From the NCBI GenBank assembly GCA_030998015.1, contig JARWMV010000232.1, positions 2,170,001 through 2,234,000 of the forward strand: a stretch of DNA of 64,000 bases, in the 5' to 3' direction. Under the pieces are notes generated by a model that saw only the letters and a program-made list of their open reading frames with translations, was not told the DNA's origin and did no database searches. Origin of the DNA: Ceratorhiza oryzae-sativae. Taxonomy: Eukaryota > Basidiomycota > Agaricomycetes > Cantharellales > Ceratobasidiaceae. The translations under genes and the position numbers were made by a program. Positions 59,253 to 64,000 of this stretch are shown in pieces. Within the stretch, counting starts at the first letter, position 1. Each line of letters starts with the position of its first letter.

Positions 59253-60189
59253 TTGGGCGTAGTGAGGGAAACATGATCTCAAGCGGGGGGTATATATACC
59301 ATGGAGCGCGTGATATACCGCACAGTACACACGTGTAGAACCTCCATATCGATGCTGCAGAAAATATCGAAACGTTCTGGGCGCTCAAGATCCTGACTCG
59401 AGCCTCGGGCGGTGTTCAATTGGTACAGGCGGAATAACACGATCGCACGGTCTAAGCGCTAGAACTCTGCCACATTTGGTGGCTATTGTGGCTCTATGTT
59501 TGCGGCCCAAGTCTCAATGGTGCGCTCCTTGTAAACCAAAATCATCCGAATATACAATTTCACAAAGCCACTCCGGCACTATCTCCCTCGACTATGATAT
59601 CAACGACCGCCCCTAGATTCCACGATGGCTGGCAGGCCTGCTGAATTGTAGATCTCAACATGCCCGACCTATATATATATATATTGGACAAGCGGGAAAG
59701 TCTCATTGAAGGGGTTGAGCCCCCTGCGAGTATGATACTAGAGAGGCGGGTGCGAAATGCGGCAAGGGCAGCTGCATCTGTCACTGCTGACCATCGTGTT
59801 CACGCCCGAGCTTGTACTGTGAAGCTGGACAAGCTTCTGGTCTTATTCAGCTTGCCAAGCTTGAACATCGTCACGATGTAATGTAACGAGTTCGATTACT
59901 CTGTTTGGACCGAGCTCGACCATCGGGTGCCTTCGGATCAGTACTCTTAACACGAGATACGTATGTGGCGTGTCTGGTCACGGCATCTACAAATGTTGTG
60001 GTATATCATTGCCCGATAAAGCTAGTATACAATTGCAGAACAGAGAATGCGAGGTGCGAGGTGAAAAGGATAGGCACATGGGGGAGATAGCGGGCTCATA
60101 GATCGTTGTTCGTGAGAGGGGAAACGTCAAGTGTGTCTACTTTTGAATATCTGGTGTGCTCAGAGATGGGAGCTCCGGTCAGTATATCG
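59253..60189. other. intergenic region
   Basis: About 0.9 kb with the promoter of the second DUF4139 copy (a TATATATAC stretch near 59290-59298, about 40 bp upstream of its start) and a TA repeat. No further gene seen. Confidence 0.5.
59670..59685. repeat. TA microsatellite
   Basis: A short perfect run of TA dinucleotides. Confidence 0.85.
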
Positions 60190-61436
60190 TCATGCGTCTG
60201 CCAATGCGCTCCCAACGACTGCCAAAAACGCCTGTCTGCTCTCGTCTGCGCTCGTCGTCGCAGGTTGGGACGCTTTCCAGAGAGCATACATCCCCTTGAT
60301 TGCGCCCGACAAGCCGGCGTCAGCGGGACTGAGAATGTTGCTCGAAGTAGATGCTTCGGGTTCATTGGCAGCTGGCACATCAGGTTCGTCAAGCGGTGCG
60401 TCGTCTGGTTCGGACATGGCCGAAAACGGCGCAGACAGCGAAGACGGAGGGCTGTTCCAGTTTCGGTGGTCTAGTCCCGGAAGGGGCACGGGCGCCTGTG
60501 TCTGAGTGTTGAGCGTCAGGGGTTGTGTCGGCAAGGATGGCGGAGTCGGCGGACGCGAGTCGGACAGGATCGTTACGCCCAGTCCATGTTGAGCTGTGGA
60601 ATCCGCCCCCGTCTCCCAGCCCGGAGTGCTGTCATCCCACGGAAGGGCTTCCCGGCCCCATGCGTCGAGCTGCTTATGCTTGGGAGGTACTGGCGATGGG
60701 ATGGTTGAATCCGCAGAACCATGGACAGCACCATACGACGCCCAGTATGCGTCCTCTTCTTCCGCCGCGGAAGGTCCGAGTGAACGTGTGGGTATCCGGG
60801 GGGAAGGCGGAGCAGAACCCGAGCCGTATCCAGCCCAATAGTCGTCTGAAGCGGGCGTAGAGATAGGTGAGTACGCCGAGGTGAGTGCTGAGGAGCTGGA
60901 GTAGCACGCGCCTGGCGACTGCTCGTGGTCTTGTTCTGGCGCGGGGGTAATCTGGAGTGCGGGGGCGAGTGTGGGGCTGCAGCCGGCGGGAATGGGACGG
61001 TGATCTGCACGGTAAATGGTAAGCGAAATGGAGATTGGATGAATGACGTGCACGACTTGCCGGTGTCAAAGTAGCGCCACCCAGCGCCGTCTTGGTCCTC
61101 CTCCCAGACAAACACAAGCTGCACACTGTTGTCGAGCCATACACGGGCTCGGACTGGGTCTTGACTCGAGCCCGCTGGTTGGTAGCGTATCTCGGCGGTG
61201 CGAACGAGGTGTTCGTGGTCCTGAGTGGCTAATCGGTCGAGTGCAGCGACCGTCTGTTCTGGGTCGTCGCCGGCTCGAGGCCAACACAGATAGGCGGCTG
61301 TATCGGACGGAGATATGCTCAGGAAATGATGGCGCTGGAGCAACGATCGGGCGAGCAGGTGCTCTGGCAATTCGGACGGCGGGAGCAGGTACTGGAGCGC
61401 CAGCGAGAGAGTGTGGGAGGTGAGGGGCTGGGCCAT
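60190..61436 (-). CDS. uncharacterised protein with YWxxYG repeats
   Basis: Not recognised as a known family. The start gives MAQPLTSHTLSLALQYLLPP, SELPEHLLARSLLQRHHFLS, AAYLCWPRAGDDPEQTVAAL, VWLDNSVQLVFVWEEDQDGA GWRYFDT. An intron at 61005-61060 with a GC donor (CCG then GCAAGT) and GTGCAG acceptor joins this to DHRPIPAGCSPTLAPALQIT; the unspliced frame would instead run on in a different, Arg/Pro-rich reading. The second half is low-complexity with two copies of an aromatic motif, SDDYWAGYGSGSAPPSP and EDAYWASYGAVHGSADS, then LDAWGREALPWDDSTPGWET and a structured end, AIKGMYALWKASQPATTSAD ESRQAFLAVVGSALADA. The final helix could be an interaction domain. Probably cytosolic or nuclear. Divergent from the GPI-protein gene. 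Confidence 0.7.
61005..61060 (-). other. GC-AG intron in the YWxxYG gene
   Basis: On the minus strand the donor reads ACCG followed by GCAAGTCG, the acceptor GTGCAG. Only this splice joins YFDT to the frame of the long second exon. 56 bases. Confidence 0.7.
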
Positions 61437-62049
61437 AGTGGTGGTGGTGGTGGTGGAGAATACGAGGCTGGCTGAGTACTTAACTAGTCTGCAGTTGCCG
61501 CGGGGAAATGACAGAGGCGGGTGACCCCGGAGCAAGTGACCCAGCTCATGTGAACAGCGCTTGGTTCTCCACTTGCTCACCTCGGGCAACTCAAGCCAGG
61601 GGCTAGCTTCGATTTGCGAATCCAATCCAGACTCCCGTATTTCTCCCGACCCCCCACGTGCGACGCTACCATGTCTACCAGTCAGCGGCCAGCGTACCCG
61701 TCGTTTGCGTCGATGCTGCCGGCTCTGGGCTGCCCGTTTTGAAAACAAGTGAGATCTCTCGCTTGATTTAGTGCATTCGGTGCGCATCTGACCAGTGGAA
61801 TGTCTGTTAGCGAGAAAATGAATAAGAATAGAATTTGGCGATTTACGTAGTCGCATAAAGAGCAAACACTAGCTCTACGCCTAGCACCATACGCGAGACC
61901 AAGTACGTATACGACCCAGTCGTCAACAGGCGCCTAGGCGACACCGCCGATACTTGCTGCCGTCCGCACGTGACTCGCTGTGGCAGTGCAACGGATTTGC
62001 TCATCTCTGCGTCCATCCCCGTCGTCAACGCCGCGCGAAAAAACGAGCA
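61437..62049. promoter_or_regulatory. divergent promoter region with GGT repeat
   Basis: About 613 bp between outward-facing starts. A GGT/CCA trinucleotide repeat (61438-61456) sits directly next to the start codon of the minus-strand gene, in its 5' leader. No clear TATA element. Confidence 0.5.
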
Positions 62050-62693
62050 ATGAGAGTCCTTGCGTCTGTTCTTGCTACTCTTTCTCTTGCATCCGTCGCG
62101 CTCGGCCAATCGTCCAGCGCCCAACCTTCGGCGAGCGGCGGGAGCAGCCAGTCCCGTGCCCAGTCTGGCACCCAACCCTCAGCATCGGGATCCGCTGCAA
62201 CGACCGTTGCACCATCGCCTGTTGTTAGCACTAGCTTTTCTCAGCAGATATCCCTTTCAGGCACAGGTCCGTATTTTATCACGAATATTCTACACGCCGT
62301 GCTTAACGTTTCTCAGGCCGTGTACAGTTGACCGTCTCGGTCCCAATTCCCATAACGATCTTGCCTTCTGCCGCGCCAGCAGCTTCGGGCGGCACACAAC
62401 CCGCTGGGTCTGGGGCAAACACTGCATCTACCTCCACCACACCGACGACTTACCCGTTCGCGCCTTCGACCGTCGATGCGGGTGCCCAGGGCGGCCAGGT
62501 TGCGCCTACTCCCGGGGGCAAAAACGGAGGCAAGCTCTGCGTGTTGGTTGATGGCTGAACCGAATTAACATTTGTTTTTGTAGCTTACGGTCCAGACGAT
62601 TCTTACATCGCCGGCGCAGGACAACTCGCTGTGGGCAGTGTCACGTTTGCCATGGGCCTCGGAGTGGCGCTCGTCTTGCAGCAGCTCGTGTAG
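62050..62693 (+). CDS. small secreted Ser-rich GPI-anchored protein
   Basis: The ATG gives MRVLASVLATLSLASVALGQ, a signal peptide cleaved after Gly or Gln. The mature part is Ser/Ala/Gln-rich (SSSAQPSASGGSSQSRAQSG, GTQPSASGSAATTVAPSPVV), then after an intron (acceptor CTCAG) RVQLTVSVPIPITILPSAAP and SGANTASTSTTPTTYPFAPS, VAPTPGGKNGG. A final intron leads to AYGPDDSYIAGAGQLAVGSV and a hydrophobic tail TFAMGLGVALVLQQLV, matching a GPI-attachment signal. Probable cell-wall or membrane surface protein without catalytic domain. The layout repeats that of 8557-9234, but the sequences are not clearly homologous. Confidence 0.78.
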
Positions 62694-63028
62694 ATCTGCC
62701 TCTGACCTGTCCTCTTGACAGCAGCATCCTTTTTTTTTTCCTGCTTTGTTCGCATGGGTTTGCATAACGGACTCTTTCCCTCTGTACTCGAGACTTGCGC
62801 ACTCACCCCTATTCCACTCTCATTACTACTGGATACTCTAGCTTCGTTTTAGCTTATGCATAAGCATGGACACATCATAGACAATTTAATTCTACTATGC
62901 GTTGACAGATGATAGCCCATAATAATCGAACCCAAAAAAAAAGCACCACAGCCCCTCGGGAACCCACGTTCAGTTCCCCAAATTAGACATCAGCCCACAG
63001 GCTCTTCATACAAGAAGCAGACATAAGT
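62694..63028. other. convergent intergenic region
   Basis: 3' UTRs of two convergent genes. A T run at 62729-62739 and an A run at 62933-62942. No gene. Confidence 0.5.
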
Positions 63029-64000
63029 TTATGCATAAGTAGCTCTAAGTCTTCCAACAATGTACTCTTCCGTTTGAACGGACGGGTATTTCTTCTCGCC
63101 CCTGGGACCCTCACAGTTGGGCAGGCATGAGATCTGAGCCCCGCCGTTGGGGTTGCAGAAGAATGCGATCGACTGTCGAGCAGGCGTCGTTGGGCCGTTA
63201 CCAACCGGCGGTGCAACGACACGGTGCAGGGTGCTAAATCCGTGATTTAGTAAGAAAGCGAGGGGATAACACAAGCATGTGAATGTACCTCCGCAATCGG
63301 TCATTTGACCATCGAGCCAGGAGATCGCCGACGTTTACGACGATTGTTCCGGGCTAGTGTGTGTCGTTAATTAAACGACCCTGGAATGAGGGACACTTGA
63401 ACTCACGATGGGTGTTGCAGGCTGGAACTGCTTAGTGTGTGGGTTTTGTACTTCAAGGCCACCGACTTGGTCTTGGAAGAGCAAGGTAAGGGAGCCATAG
63501 TCTGCCAACCAGTTATTTAGTCCCCAGAGAGGCGGAACGATGCTGTGAACATACCAGAGTGCGCACCAGCACGCGCCTGTCCCTCTTTGAGCAGCAAGTC
63601 GCGTTTGATAGGGGGATACGAGAGCCTAGGGGCTATGAGCCTCGGAAACTAAACAAAACGATACATTCAACTCACAGACGCAAGTTATGGAACTGCTCGT
63701 CAATGAACTTGTCAAAGAACCTTTCGCCGAGTCCAAGGCCCATCGCGATCGACGACATGACCTCGGCATGTAGCTCATGACAAGTCTGAAATTGATCACT
63801 CAAACTCCTTCTCATCGGTGCATGTGATCGTGCACACACACCTGGAAGAAGCTCAAGAACGTTTTCTTAAAGTTGGGCGCGTCTTTGGGGTCCGGCCAGC
63901 GGTTCGACCAAGTCGCGTCCCAGTCCCGACCGATCTCCATCGACTCTTTCGAGTCGGGTGCTTGTGCTCGTAGCCGAGCAATCTCTGCTGGGTCGTTGGA
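63029..64000 (-). CDS. 2-oxoglutarate/Fe(II)-dependent dioxygenase (isopenicillin-N-synthase-like), 5' part beyond window
   Basis: Non-haem iron oxygenase of the IPNS/plant 2OG family. The C-terminal part is visible: KESMEIGRDWDATWSNRWPD, APNFKKTFLSFFQ, TCHELHAEVMSSIAMGLGLG ERFFDKFIDEQFHNLRL, LSYPPIKRDLLLKEGQARAG, then AHSDYGSLTLLFQDQVGGLE with the iron-binding H-x-D, VQNPHTKQFQPATPIPG, TIVVNVGDLLARWSNDRLRS, TLHRVVAPP (third iron ligand His), ARQSIAFFCNPN (R-x-S for 2-oxoglutarate) and the end EEYIVGRLRATYA. The start lies past base 64000. Small GT..AG introns. Substrate unknown; in fungi these often act on small acids, amino acids or secondary metabolites. Confidence 0.88.

Noticed and set aside
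60573..61865. 430-codon minus-strand ORF as the true protein of this locus
   Set aside because: Its start is upstream of the natural MAQPLTSH start, and its second half becomes Arg/Pro-rich noise; a GC-AG intron instead joins the well-formed 287-codon frame.

Overview
This 64 kb window looks like chromosomal DNA of a filamentous basidiomycete, probably an Agaricomycete. The gene content and protein style resemble Rhizoctonia/Ceratobasidium (Cantharellales), but that placement rests on recall and not on a search. The eukaryotic signs are dense short introns of about 45-80 bp with GT..AG ends, nuclear-encoded complex I and coenzyme Q genes, cohesin and checkpoint kinase genes, GPI-anchored cell-wall proteins and a fungal GH128 glucanase. 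Most genes are split into several exons, so the spans given run from start codon to stop codon and include introns.

Layout. 0-14 kb is gene-dense: L-2-hydroxyglutarate dehydrogenase (cut by the window edge), complex I subunit NDUFA12, an unknown protein, COQ2, ribosomal protein S25, an F-box protein, a small GPI protein, a tyrosinase, a DsbA-like oxidoreductase and an intronless FAD monooxygenase. 14.2-19.7 kb is gene-poor, with decayed coding fragments and then a GC-rich stretch leading into a Rab-type GTPase that carries a very large insertion. 21.4-25.9 kb is again sparse, with one Cys-rich protein. 26-38 kb holds a Cdc25/rhodanese-like protein, an RTA1 membrane protein, two tandem paralogous O-fucosyltransferase-like glycosyltransferases, a Rad21/Rec8-type cohesin subunit and isopentenyl-diphosphate isomerase. 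39.7-55.5 kb holds a GH128 enzyme, a PHD-finger protein, a DUF4140/DUF4139 protein, a GH47 alpha-mannosidase, the checkpoint kinase CHK1 and a SurE phosphatase. 56-64 kb holds a cupredoxin, a second DUF4139 gene, an unknown protein with YWxxYG repeats, a second small GPI protein and a 2-oxoglutarate/Fe(II) oxygenase cut by the right edge.

Themes. IDI1 and COQ2 both act in isoprenoid/ubiquinone metabolism, NDUFA12 uses ubiquinone, and L2HGDH homologues are reported to pass electrons toward the quinone pool; these genes are not clustered as a pathway. GH128, GH47, the two glycosyltransferases and the two GPI proteins point to cell-wall and glycoprotein work. CHK1 and the Rec8/Rad21 kleisin are chromosome-maintenance genes.

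The most notable structural findings are: (i) three copies of the DUF4140/DUF4139 family within 18 kb, one intact, one with a frame break and one a decayed relic not recoverable as an ORF; (ii) a pair of tRNA-derived SINE-like elements at 28.1 and 55.7 kb; (iii) several introns that need a GC donor; (iv) a Rab GTPase with about 180 extra residues between its G4 and G5 motifs and an Ala in place of the G4 Asn; and (v) repeated single-base frame breaks in otherwise conserved genes, which may be assembly errors or early decay. No CRISPR array, rRNA, canonical tRNA or intact transposon was seen.
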